A DNA stretch of 64,000 nucleotides from Symsagittifera roscoffensis (lineage: Eukaryota > Xenacoelomorpha > Acoela > Convolutidae): assembly GCF_963678635.1 (NCBI RefSeq), contig NC_087062.1, positions 34,013,651 to 34,077,650 on the forward strand. The letters run 5' to 3'. This document shows positions 41,560-51,349 of this stretch, in pieces; positions within the stretch are counted from its first letter, which is position 1; each line of letters begins with the position of its first letter. The notes beneath the pieces were generated by a model, which worked only from the letters and a program-made list of their open reading frames with translations, made no database searches and was not told the DNA's origin. A program made the position numbers and the translations under genes.

Positions 41560-43452
41560 CTAGTTCCGCTCTAGTACGTCCTTGATGGCTTCGAGCTGTT
41601 CATCTTTCAGTTTGCCCCTCAAATGTTCAATCTCCGGCAGAACCGGTTTTTCATTTTGCATTTCATCTAGTGTGGGTCGCTCTGGAAAGTTCGAACAGCT
41701 CGACAGCCCATCATCCGTTTCTGACTTAAGTGATTTAATAAGACCTGAAGAATCTTTTATTTTCTGCAATCGTCTCAAGATACAAATTTTGTCCTTATGA
41801 TTGGGACAATCAACAACTTCATTTTGTTTTGAGTTCTCAATCGTTTCATATCGAGTTTTAACCGGTAAAGCATATCCCAGTTTCCTCCCTCTCTGTATCG
41901 TGATCGGTATATCAAGGGTATTCAACAAGACACTGACGCAGAGGCCGCTCTTCGTTATCGAGAAGGATCTTCCTAAAACAGCAGCACTTTGACTATTAGG
42001 GTTCGGAACTACACACACTTGCTTGTTGTCACTTAGTTCATTGTAATTTTTCATCCTCAAGCCTACGATTGCCGCTTCATTCGCTTTTAGCCTCAGCCTC
42101 CTACTCAAGAATACCGGTGCTTTGTTTTCATTTGCCATTATTAAATTTACCGGTTTGATTGCGTACCTCCTATCCGGGTTCCGTATCCTGAACATTGCGT
42201 TATTTAGGTCAATCGTTACGTCGAAATTCCTGATGAAGTCTCTGCCCAAAATGAATTGGTCAGATTCATCTAGGTTTTCTACCACGATAAAGCTCATCCA
42301 CAGGTTACGTTCCCCCAAATTGAGGGCTATTATCGGCGTCCTGCCCAGCACCCGAAGGGCCCCTTTGTTTGCAGCTGACAGCCGTATTCTCGAGTCTATC
42401 AAGTCACCTTTGTCAAAGCCCATCCTTTCCCAAGTTTCGATTGGTATGACGCTCAAGACTGCTCCCGTATCAAGTAACCCACGCAACTGAGTCTTTTTGC
42501 CATTTATATCTAGCACGTGCCCTGTCACATCTGCCTCCGTCCCGATGTGCATTGCATCTTCTTCAAGCATGGCGCAGTGTCCAATCGATCTCACTTTCAA
42601 TTCTTCTTTCCCTACGTAGATTTGCCCAATTAGGTCTTCGTCACATGTTATCATTGTCTTGGTATAGATGTTTATTCCATCTATATTTGGCATCACCTCG
42701 TGTGGACCATAAGCTTCAGTATACCTGTTGTCAACACGGACCGACTTGCTGCCCCCTCTCGTGAGTAGTGCTCTCAGCGCTCTAGAAGTCGTTTGTGGGC
42801 TTATACAACTCAAGTAATCTGCGTACACGTCAATGTGCATTATTGTCTGGTCGCTCGGTTCACTCAAGTTTCTGGTTACCTCGTGGCCGCCCACTGTGAT
42901 TATCGACATTATTCTCGCCCCAATTTTCGATATGACGAATGGCTTTCCCGTCACCATTTTTACAGTGTTACAATTCCCGGTTTTTGTTGAGCCCGGTACA
43001 GCCTCTGGTGTTGGGTTCGATCCGGTTAATGCTTCGTTAAAATTCTGTCTTTCGATCTCCAGCTTCAGTCGTTGCTCTATTTCTTTCGCAGCCAGATCCT
43101 GTTTCACTTTGGCAATTGCTTCCGTTGCCGCTTTCTCATAGTTTATCTCTAGAGAGTTCCTGGCCGCGGACTCTATCGCACCATTAACATGTGTTACAGC
43201 TTTCACTGTTTTCGTCGGCAATTCCGTGCTTAGTGCTCCTAAGTTCCTAGATTCAATCTCGTTTTGTCTATTCCGCTGATTCTGCACTGCCGCTAATGCC
43301 AACTTATGTTTGGGGTGACTCTGGTCCTTGACCGCTTCCCAGAACAAGGAACAATCCATTCTGAAGTGCCCCTCCTGGTTACAGAAGAAGCATCTTGCGC
43401 CTATCTTGATGATTAAGCCACTATAGTACTCGTGTTCCTCCATCTGGCTCAT
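41560..43452 (-). CDS. Truncated Gag-protease (unit D)
   Basis: First in-frame ATG is at the junction (MSQMEEHE). It lacks the Gag N-terminal 372 residues and first zinc knuckle, but keeps the second knuckle (CFFCNQEGHFRMDC), the DTG protease motif and ILGRDF. It ends at the UAG before Pol D. In front of the junction the frame continues back into integrase DNA in a different frame, so any protein from this unit would need its own initiation. Unit-specific residues include SRRLRLK near the protease C-terminus. Confidence 0.8.
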   Translation of the reverse strand: MSQMEEHEYYSGLIIKIGARCFFCNQEGHFRMDCSLFWEAVKDQSHPKHKLALAAVQNQRNRQNEIESRNLGALSTELPTKTVKAVTHVNGAIESAARNSLEINYEKAATEAIAKVKQDLAAKEIEQRLKLEIERQNFNEALTGSNPTPEAVPGSTKTGNCNTVKMVTGKPFVISKIGARIMSIITVGGHEVTRNLSEPSDQTIMHIDVYADYLSCISPQTTSRALRALLTRGGSKSVRVDNRYTEAYGPHEVMPNIDGINIYTKTMITCDEDLIGQIYVGKEELKVRSIGHCAMLEEDAMHIGTEADVTGHVLDINGKKTQLRGLLDTGAVLSVIPIETWERMGFDKGDLIDSRIRLSAANKGALRVLGRTPIIALNLGERNLWMSFIVVENLDESDQFILGRDFIRNFDVTIDLNNAMFRIRNPDRRYAIKPVNLIMANENKAPVFLSRRLRLKANEAAIVGLRMKNYNELSDNKQVCVVPNPNSQSAAVLGRSFSITKSGLCVSVLLNTLDIPITIQRGRKLGYALPVKTRYETIENSKQNEVVDCPNHKDKICILRRLQKIKDSSGLIKSLKSETDDGLSSCSNFPERPTLDEMQNEKPVLPEIEHLRGKLKDEQLEAIKDVLERN

Positions 43453-46400
43453 GTTTTGCCGTTGTCCGACTGGAAAGTCATTGGACAACCATACCGCGAT
43501 ATCCAATGCGTTATCAAATGATCACATGTCTCTTCGGCCGAGGCTGTCTGGCACGGAACCGCTTCCGCCAACTTTGTGAAGTGATCTATTATAACCAGTA
43601 TCTGGTTATATCCCGACTCTGTCGTGCAGATTTTTTGATGGTCTATCTGCACCACTTCATTGAACTCTGAGCTCTCAACGGACTTGAGGGGAAACTTCAT
43701 CTTCCTTGGGTCTTTTACCTGGAGACATGCCAGGCAGGCATTCACCCATCTCTCGCAAGCTTTTCTCATTCCTGGCCAATCAAACCTGTGAAGTATCCTT
43801 TGTTGTACTTTGTCTATCCCCTGGTGGCCCATCTGGTCGTGTGATCTGAAGAGCACCTCCGTCTGGTACAATTGTGGTAGTATGATGAGGTTGTGTTTGT
43901 GTAATATCTTTTCCTCATCTCTCCTCTTGCACGCTACCACCCCATCAGCTGTGTCATAAAGTAAGTCTTTCTTTTCTTTGTAGAACTGGCTCAAGATCTT
44001 GTAGCTGTCTTCCTCAAGTTCCCCCTTCTCCTTGACCCCCGACTGGATCCATTTGGAGAGGTTACTTGTCATTTTGTCATTCTTCTGGGCTCTTATTAGG
44101 TCTGACAGCCTATATCTCGCCTTAACATGCTCCTTTAGCGCCATGATCTGTCCATTCATCTCACCAGGGTTGTGGATGTCATCACTCAGTTTCACACATA
44201 TCAGCCTTTTCACGATTTTCATATCATCTTCTGGCACCAGATTCGTTCTGATGTTTGAGTTGCATGATAGTTCCCTGAATGGTTTCCTTGCAACCGCAAT
44301 TTTCTCAAGTTCCTCACCACCTCGCATCTCCTGTATGTCCATGTTGTATGTTCCTGAAGATGGATCCGTCTGTAACTCCCTGTCGTGGTGCCTTGTCTTC
44401 TCTTCCGCCAATATCATGCACAGACTGTCTTGGTTTTCGCTGCTCTCATCCGAGTCTTCATCCCATCCTTCACGCTCCCCGGACAATTTTCCTTCTCTGG
44501 TTCCTTCATCCGTGAACCTGGAACACTCCCCAGACTCTTGACCTAGTCCCAGGTGTTCAGTATCTTCTTTGAACGTCACTTTCTTTTTCCTGACCTTGGT
44601 CTGCTCCAGAACGTCTTCGGGGATTTTGTCAACTAGTGACCGCACGACATCTTTGCTGTCAGTGACGCTTCCTCTTGATGAGTTAGTATCGTTCACTGTC
44701 TCTTTTCTCCGAAGTATAGTGACTTCCGGTTCCTCTTTACCCTTCTCTTGGATCACGGGCTTATCATCTGATAGTTTCTCGAGCAACCTCATTAAGTCAT
44801 CATCTATCTTTGCAGTTCCTGCTTCCACCTGGTTAAGATCATAGCCTTTTGCCTTGAGCGTCTCCTTCACGATCTTCGACTTGAGTATAATCTCAATCGG
44901 AATTCTCTTGCTCTTCTTCAAGATGGTCTTCTCTGGAAGCTCTTTAGGCAATTCAGGATGATCTTCTATCGGTTTGCCTGACTTGTTCAGCCATCTCGTG
45001 AGTGGAAGACTGTCGTACGTTTCCTTGTCCATGAAGGAGAAGCCATCTTTGATTTCAGGTCTGTCTGCCTCTCTTTGCTCTTGTCTCTCATAGAACTCCG
45101 TCTTCTTACTCAAGCTGTCGGCATTCTGATGTTTATCTCGTGTTCTATGCTCAATTATCATGTTGTATCCATCCAGGCGAACTATCCACCTCCCAATGTA
45201 ACTTTGGTCCATTGAGTACGTTTTCAGCCAGCTCAGTGCTCGATTGTCGACTCGCAACTTGAATGGCTCACTGCCCAGGTATGCCCTGTATTTCTCGACA
45301 AAGGTAACCACCGCAAACATCTCTGCTTTTGGTGCTCCGTACTTCATTTCCGTGTCACTCAGGACTTTGCTCCCGTACGCTATTGGTCTCAAGACTGTCT
45401 TCCCATTCCATTCTTGTTCTTGGTGGAGAATCCCAGAAATCGCGACTACCGACGCATCCGTGTCCAGCACGTACATCCCTTTCTCAGTCGGCATACCCAG
45501 TACTGGTGCCTCACATAGCTCTTTCTTTGTTCTCTGGAATGACTCTTCTGCTGCGTTGTTCCACGTGAACTTCTTGCCCTTGTGTCTCATTAATTGTTGC
45601 ATCGGGTATACCTTGTCTGCATAGCCTTTGATGAACTCTCTATAATAGTTAGCGAAACCCAGGAAGCTCATCAACTGGTGCTCTGTCTTCGGTGATTTCC
45701 AGGTCAGGACTGCTTCCACGGCGTCCGTATCAGGTCTAATTCCGTGCTTGTCTACCATCCTGCCCAAGTATTTTTTTGAGTCCTTGAGTATCTCGCACTT
45801 TGATGGATTACACTTTAGCCCCGACCTCTTCATGCATGCAAACACTTCGTCAAGTCTCTCAATGTGGTCTTCCAGGGTTGGCGTCGCTATTACCACGTCA
45901 TCCACGTAGCACATTACCAGGTTGCCATACTTCTTCGTTACGCCTATCAGCGCGTGTGCCATCAACCGCTGAAACGTGGCTGTGGCATTGCAAAGTCCAA
46001 ACGGCATCCGTTTCCATTGAAACAGACCCAACTCGCAGGCAAACCCTGTCTTGTCCCTGTCCTGCTTCCTTAGTGGTACTTGCCAAAAGGCCGAGCCTAA
46101 ATCCAGAGTCGTAAAAAATTTTGCATCACCTAACTTCGAGAGGCTCTCATCAATCCTAGGTATGGGATAGGCATCCTTCACCGTGACGGAGTTCAGGTAT
46201 CGAAAGTCACAACAAAACCTCAACTGGTCGCCTTTCTGTTTGGCCATCACTACTCCACACGCCCACGGTGACTTGGATGGTTCTATCATGTCATACTCTA
46301 GTAACGTCTCGATCTCTTTTCTACACGCGTCCGATTTGTGTGGGGTCATGCGCCTCGCCCCCTCCCTGTGTGGTACCGCGTTTTCCTCAAGTTCTATTTC

Positions 46401-46454
46401 ATGCTCAACGAAATTACAACACCCGATATCCGCCTTATGCCTCGAAAAAACTTC
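43449..46454 (-). CDS. Truncated Pol (unit C)
   Basis: In frame after the UAG at 46457-46455. RT (YVDD) and RNase H are complete; integrase keeps its zinc finger and first two catalytic Asp, then ends at SDNGKT and a stop created by the tandem junction. It lacks the catalytic Glu, GPY/F-like module and macro-like domain, so it cannot be a working integrase. Confidence 0.85.
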   Translation of the reverse strand, partial: EVFSRHKADIGCCNFVEHEIELEENAVPHREGARRMTPHKSDACRKEIETLLEYDMIEPSKSPWACGVVMAKQKGDQLRFCCDFRYLNSVTVKDAYPIPRIDESLSKLGDAKFFTTLDLGSAFWQVPLRKQDRDKTGFACELGLFQWKRMPFGLCNATATFQRLMAHALIGVTKKYGNLVMCYVDDVVIATPTLEDHIERLDEVFACMKRSGLKCNPSKCEILKDSKKYLGRMVDKHGIRPDTDAVEAVLTWKSPKTEHQLMSFLGFANYYREFIKGYADKVYPMQQLMRHKGKKFTWNNAAEESFQRTKKELCEAPVLGMPTEKGMYVLDTDASVVAISGILHQEQEWNGKTVLRPIAYGSKVLSDTEMKYGAPKAEMFAVVTFVEKYRAYLGSEPFKLRVDNRALSWLKTYSMDQSYIGRWIVRLDGYNMIIEHRTRDKHQNADSLSKKTEFYERQEQREADRPEIKDGFSFMDKETYDSLPLTRWLNKSGKPIEDHPELPKELPEKTILKKSKRIPIEIILKSKIVKETLKAKGYDLNQVEAGTAKIDDDLMRLLEKLSDDKPVIQEKGKEEPEVTILRRKETVNDTNSSRGSVTDSKDVVRSLVDKIPEDVLEQTKVRKKKVTFKEDTEHLGLGQESGECSRFTDEGTREGKLSGEREGWDEDSDESSENQDSLCMILAEEKTRHHDRELQTDPSSGTYNMDIQEMRGGEELEKIAVARKPFRELSCNSNIRTNLVPEDDMKIVKRLICVKLSDDIHNPGEMNGQIMALKEHVKARYRLSDLIRAQKNDKMTSNLSKWIQSGVKEKGELEEDSYKILSQFYKEKKDLLYDTADGVVACKRRDEEKILHKHNLIILPQLYQTEVLFRSHDQMGHQGIDKVQQRILHRFDWPGMRKACERWVNACLACLQVKDPRKMKFPLKSVESSEFNEVVQIDHQKICTTESGYNQILVIIDHFTKLAEAVPCQTASAEETCDHLITHWISRYGCPMTFQSDNGKT

Positions 46455-48347
46455 CTAGTTCCGCTCTAGTACGTCCTTGATGGCTTCGAGCTGTTCATCT
46501 TTCAGTTTGCCCCTCAAATGTTCAATCTCCGGCAGAACCGGTTTTTCATTTTGCATTTCATCTAGTGTGGGTCGCTCTGGAAAGTTCGAACAGCTCGACA
46601 GCCCATCATCCGTTTCTGACTTAAGTGATTTAATAAGACCTGAAGAATCTTTTATTTTCTGCAATCGTCTCAAGATACAAATTTTGTCCTTATGATTGGG
46701 ACAATCAACAACTTCATTTTGTTTTGAGTTCTCAATCGTTTCATATCGAGTTTTAACCGGTAAAGCATATCCCAGTTTCCTCCCTCTCTGTATCGTGATC
46801 GGTATATCAAGGGTATTCAACAAGACACTGACGCAGAGGCCGCTCTTCGTTATCGAGAAGGATCTTCCTAAAACAGCAGCACTTTGACTATTAGGGTTCG
46901 GAACTACACACACTTGCTTGTTGTCACTTAGTTCATTGTAATTTTTCATCCTCAAGCCTACGATTGCCGCTTCATTCGCTTTTAGCCTCACCCTCCCACT
47001 CAAGAATACCGGTGCTTTGTTTTCATTTGCCATTATTAAATTTACCGGTTTGATTGCGTACCTCCTATCCGGGTTCCGTATCCTGAACATTGCGTTATTT
47101 AGGTCAATCGTTACGTCGAAATTCCTGATGAAGTCTCTGCCCAAAATGAATTGGTCAGATTCATCTAGGTTTTCTACCACGATAAAGCTCATCCACAGGT
47201 TACGTTCCCCCAAATTGAGGGCTATTATCGGCGTCCTGCCCAGCACCCGAAGGGCCCCTTTGTTTGCAGCTGACAGCCGTATTCTCGAGTCTATCAAGTC
47301 ACCTTTGTCAAAGCCCATCCTTTCCCAAGTTTCGATTGGTATGACGCTCAAGACTGCTCCCGTATCAAGTAACCCACGCAACTGAGTCTTTTTGCCACTT
47401 ATATCTAGCACGTGCCCTGTCACATCTGCCTCCGTCCCGATGTGCATTGCATCTTCTTCAAGCATGGCGCAGTGTCCAATCGATCTCACTTTCAACTCTT
47501 CTTTCCCTACGTAGATTTGACCAATTAGGTCTTCGTCACATGTTATCATTGTCTTGGTATAGATGTTTATTCCATCTATATTTGGCATCACCTCGTGTTG
47601 ACCATAAGCTTCAGTATACCTGTTGTCAACACGGACCGACTTGCTGCCCCCTCTCGTGAGTAGTGCTCTCAGCGCTCTAGAAGTCGTTTGTGGGCTTATA
47701 CAACTCAAGTAATCTGCGTACACGTCAATGTGCATTATTGTCTGGTCGCTCGGTTCACTCAAGTTTCTGGTTACCTCGTGGCCGCCCACTGTGATTATCG
47801 ACATTATTCTCGCCCCAATTTTCGATATGACGAATGGCTTTCCCGTCACCATTTTTACAGTGTTACAATTCCCGGTTTTTGTTGAGCCCGGTACAGCCTC
47901 TGGTGTTGGGTTCGATCCGGTTAATGCTTCGTTAAAATTCTGTCTTTCGATCTCCAGCTTCAGTCGTTGCTCTATTTCTTTCGCAGCCAGATCCTGTTTC
48001 ACTTTGGCAATTGCTTCCGTTGCCGCTTTCTCATAGTTTATCTCTAGAGAGTTCCTGGCCGCGGACTCTATCGCACCATTAACATGTGTTACAGCTTTCA
48101 CTGTTTTCGTCGGCAATTCCGTGCTTAGTGCTCCTAAGTTCCTAGATTCAATCTCGTTTTGTCTATTCCGCTGATTCTGCACTGCCGCTAATGCCAACTT
48201 ATGTTTGGGGTGACTCTGGTCCTTGACCGCTTCCCAGAACAAGGAACAATCCATTCTGAAGTGCCCCTCCTGGTTACAGAAGAAGCATCTTGCGCCTATC
48301 TTGATGATTAAGCCACTATAGTACTCGTGTTCCTCCATCTGGCTCAT
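46455..48347 (-). CDS. Truncated Gag-protease (unit C)
   Basis: As unit D: begins at the junction Met, keeps knuckle two and protease, and ends at UAG. Unit-specific change: GQHEV where the others read GPHEV. Confidence 0.8.
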   Translation of the reverse strand: MSQMEEHEYYSGLIIKIGARCFFCNQEGHFRMDCSLFWEAVKDQSHPKHKLALAAVQNQRNRQNEIESRNLGALSTELPTKTVKAVTHVNGAIESAARNSLEINYEKAATEAIAKVKQDLAAKEIEQRLKLEIERQNFNEALTGSNPTPEAVPGSTKTGNCNTVKMVTGKPFVISKIGARIMSIITVGGHEVTRNLSEPSDQTIMHIDVYADYLSCISPQTTSRALRALLTRGGSKSVRVDNRYTEAYGQHEVMPNIDGINIYTKTMITCDEDLIGQIYVGKEELKVRSIGHCAMLEEDAMHIGTEADVTGHVLDISGKKTQLRGLLDTGAVLSVIPIETWERMGFDKGDLIDSRIRLSAANKGALRVLGRTPIIALNLGERNLWMSFIVVENLDESDQFILGRDFIRNFDVTIDLNNAMFRIRNPDRRYAIKPVNLIMANENKAPVFLSGRVRLKANEAAIVGLRMKNYNELSDNKQVCVVPNPNSQSAAVLGRSFSITKSGLCVSVLLNTLDIPITIQRGRKLGYALPVKTRYETIENSKQNEVVDCPNHKDKICILRRLQKIKDSSGLIKSLKSETDDGLSSCSNFPERPTLDEMQNEKPVLPEIEHLRGKLKDEQLEAIKDVLERN

Positions 48348-51300
48348 GTTTTGCCGTTGTCCGACTGGAAAGTCATTGGACAACCATACCGCGATATCCA
48401 ATGCGTTATCAAATGATCACATGTCTCTTCGGCCGAGGCTGTCTGGCACGGAACCGCTTCCGCCAACTTTGTGAAGTGATCTATTATAACCAGTATCTGG
48501 TTATATCCCGACTCTGTCGTGCAGATTTTTTGATGGTCTATCTGCACCACTTCATTGAACTCTGAGCTCTCAACGGACTTGAGGGGAAACTTCATCTTCC
48601 TTGGGTCTTTTACCTGGAGACATGCCAGGCAGGCATTCACCCATCTCTCGCAAGCTTTTCTCATTCCTGGCCAATCAAACCTGTGAAGTATCCTTTGTTG
48701 TACTTTGTCTATCCCCTGGTGGCCCATCTGGTCGTGTGATCTGAAGAGCACCTCCGTCTGGTACAATTGTGGTAGTATGATGAGGTTGTGTTTGTGTAAT
48801 ATCTTTTCCTCATCTCTCCTCTTGCACGCTACCACCCCATCAGCTGTGTCATAAAGTAAGTCTTTCTTTTCTTTGTAGAACTGGCTCAAGATCTTGTAGC
48901 TGTCTTCCTCAAGTTCCCCCTTCTCCTTGACCCCCGACTGGATCCATTTGGAGAGGTTACTTGTCATTTTGTCATTCTTCTGGGCTCTTATTAGGTCTGA
49001 CAGCCTATATCTCGCCTTAACATGCTCCTTTAGCGCCATGATCTGTCCATTCATCTCACCAGGGTTGTGGATGTCATCACTCAGTTTCACACATATCAGC
49101 CTTTTCACGATTTTCATATCATCTTCTGGCACCAGATTCGTTCTGATGTTTGAGTTGCATGATAGTTCCCTGAATGGTTTCCTTGCAACCGCAATTTTCT
49201 CAAGTTCCTCACCACCTCGCATCTCCTGTATGTCCATGTTGTATGTTCCTGAAGATGGATCCGTCTGTAACTCCCTGTCGTGGTGCCTTGTCTTCTCTTC
49301 CGCCAATATCATGCACAGACTGTCTTGGTTTTCGCTGCTCTCATCCGAGTCTTCATCCCATCCTTCACGCTCCCCGGACAATTTTCCTTCTCTGGTTCCT
49401 TCATCCGTGAACCTGGAACACTCCCCAGACTCTTGACCTAGTCCCAGGTGTTCAGTATCTTCTTTGAACGTCACTTTCTTTTTCCTGACCTTGGTCTGCT
49501 CCAGAACGTCTTCGGGGATTTTGTCAACTAGTGACCGCACGACATCTTTGCTGTCAGTGACGCTTCCTCTTGATGAGTTAGTATCGTTCACTGTCTCTTT
49601 TCTCCGAAGTATAGTGACTTCCGGTTCCTCTTTACCCTTCTCTTGGATCACGGGCTTATCATCTGATAGTTTCTCGAGCAACCTCATTAAGTCATCATCT
49701 ATCTTTGCAGTTCCTGCTTCCACCTGGTTAAGATCATAGCCTTTTGCCTTGAGCGTCTCCTTCACGATCTTCGACTTGAGTATAATCTCAATCGGAATTC
49801 TCTTGCTCTTCTTCAAGATGGTCTTCTCTGGAAGCTCTTTAGGCAATTCAGGATGATCTTCTATCGGTTTGCCTGACTTGTTCAGCCATCTCGTGAGTGG
49901 AAGACTGTCGTACGTTTCCTTGTCCATGAAGGAGAAGCCATCTTTGATTTCAGGTCTGTCTGCCTCTCTTTGCTCTTGTCTCTCATAGAACTCCGTCTTC
50001 TTACTCAAGCTGTCGGCATTCTGATGTTTATCTCGTGTTCTATGCTCAATTATCATGTTGTATCCATCCAGGCGAACTATCCACCTCCCAATGTAACTTT
50101 GGTCCATTGAGTACGTTTTCAGCCAGCTCAGTGCTCGATTGTCGACTCGCAACTTGAATGGCTCACTGCCCAGGTATGCCCTGTATTTCTCGACAAAGGT
50201 AACCACCGCAAACATCTCTGCTTTTGGTGCTCCGTACTTCATTTCCGTGTCACTCAGGACTTTGCTCCCGTACGCTATTGGTCTCAAGACTGTCTTCCCA
50301 TTCCATTCTTGTTCTTGGTGGAGAATCCCAGAAATCGCGACTACCGACGCATCCGTGTCCAGCACGTACATCCCTTTCTCAGTCGGCATACCCAGTACTG
50401 GTGCCTCACATAGCTCTTTCTTTGTTCTCTGGAATGACTCTTCTGCTGCGTTGTTCCACGTGAACTTCTTGCCCTTGTGTCTCATTAATTGTTGCATCGG
50501 GTATACCTTGTCTGCATAGCCTTTGATGAACTCTCTATAATAGTTAGCGAAACCCAGGAAGCTCATCAACTGGTGCTCTGTCTTCGGTGATTTCCAGGTC
50601 AGGACTGCTTCCACGGCGTCCGTATCAGGTCTAATTCCGTGCTTGTCTACCATCCTGCCCAAGTATTTTTTTGAGTCCTTGAGTATCTCGCACTTTGATG
50701 GATTACACTTTAGCCCCGACCTCTTCATGCATGCAAACACTTCGTCAAGTCTCTCAATGTGGTCTTCCAGTGTTGGCGTCGCTATTACCACGTCATCCAC
50801 GTAGCACATTACCAGGTTGCCATACTTCTTCGTTACGCCTATCAGCGCGTGTGCCATCAACCGCTGAAACGTGGCTGTGCCATTGCAAAGTCCAAACGGC
50901 ATCCGTTTCCATTGAAACAGACCCAACTCGCAGGCAAACCCTGTCTTGTCCCTGTCCTGCTTCCTTAGTGGTACTTGCCAAAAGGCCGAGCCTAAATCCA
51001 GAGTCGTAAAAAATTTTGCATCACCTAACTTCGAGAGGCTCTCATCAATCCTAGGTATGGGATAGGCATCCTTCACCGTGACGGAGTTCAGGTATCGAAA
51101 GTCACAACAAAACCTCAACTGGTCGCCTTTCTGTTTGGCCATCACTACTCCACACGCCCACGGTGACTTGGATGGTTCTATCATGTCATACTCTAGTAAC
51201 GTCTCGATCTCTTTTCTACACGCGTCCGATTTGTGTGGGGTCATGCGCCTCGCCCCCTCCCTGTGTGGTACCGCGTTTTCCTCAAGTTCTATTTCATGCT

Positions 51301-51349
51301 CAACGAAATTACAACACCCGATATCCGCCTTATGCCTCGAAAAAACTTC
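48344..51349 (-). CDS. Truncated Pol (unit B)
   Basis: As unit C: complete RT and RNase H, integrase cut after the second Asp. RT reads CNGTATF as in unit D. Confidence 0.85.
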   Translation of the reverse strand, partial: EVFSRHKADIGCCNFVEHEIELEENAVPHREGARRMTPHKSDACRKEIETLLEYDMIEPSKSPWACGVVMAKQKGDQLRFCCDFRYLNSVTVKDAYPIPRIDESLSKLGDAKFFTTLDLGSAFWQVPLRKQDRDKTGFACELGLFQWKRMPFGLCNGTATFQRLMAHALIGVTKKYGNLVMCYVDDVVIATPTLEDHIERLDEVFACMKRSGLKCNPSKCEILKDSKKYLGRMVDKHGIRPDTDAVEAVLTWKSPKTEHQLMSFLGFANYYREFIKGYADKVYPMQQLMRHKGKKFTWNNAAEESFQRTKKELCEAPVLGMPTEKGMYVLDTDASVVAISGILHQEQEWNGKTVLRPIAYGSKVLSDTEMKYGAPKAEMFAVVTFVEKYRAYLGSEPFKLRVDNRALSWLKTYSMDQSYIGRWIVRLDGYNMIIEHRTRDKHQNADSLSKKTEFYERQEQREADRPEIKDGFSFMDKETYDSLPLTRWLNKSGKPIEDHPELPKELPEKTILKKSKRIPIEIILKSKIVKETLKAKGYDLNQVEAGTAKIDDDLMRLLEKLSDDKPVIQEKGKEEPEVTILRRKETVNDTNSSRGSVTDSKDVVRSLVDKIPEDVLEQTKVRKKKVTFKEDTEHLGLGQESGECSRFTDEGTREGKLSGEREGWDEDSDESSENQDSLCMILAEEKTRHHDRELQTDPSSGTYNMDIQEMRGGEELEKIAVARKPFRELSCNSNIRTNLVPEDDMKIVKRLICVKLSDDIHNPGEMNGQIMALKEHVKARYRLSDLIRAQKNDKMTSNLSKWIQSGVKEKGELEEDSYKILSQFYKEKKDLLYDTADGVVACKRRDEEKILHKHNLIILPQLYQTEVLFRSHDQMGHQGIDKVQQRILHRFDWPGMRKACERWVNACLACLQVKDPRKMKFPLKSVESSEFNEVVQIDHQKICTTESGYNQILVIIDHFTKLAEAVPCQTASAEETCDHLITHWISRYGCPMTFQSDNGKT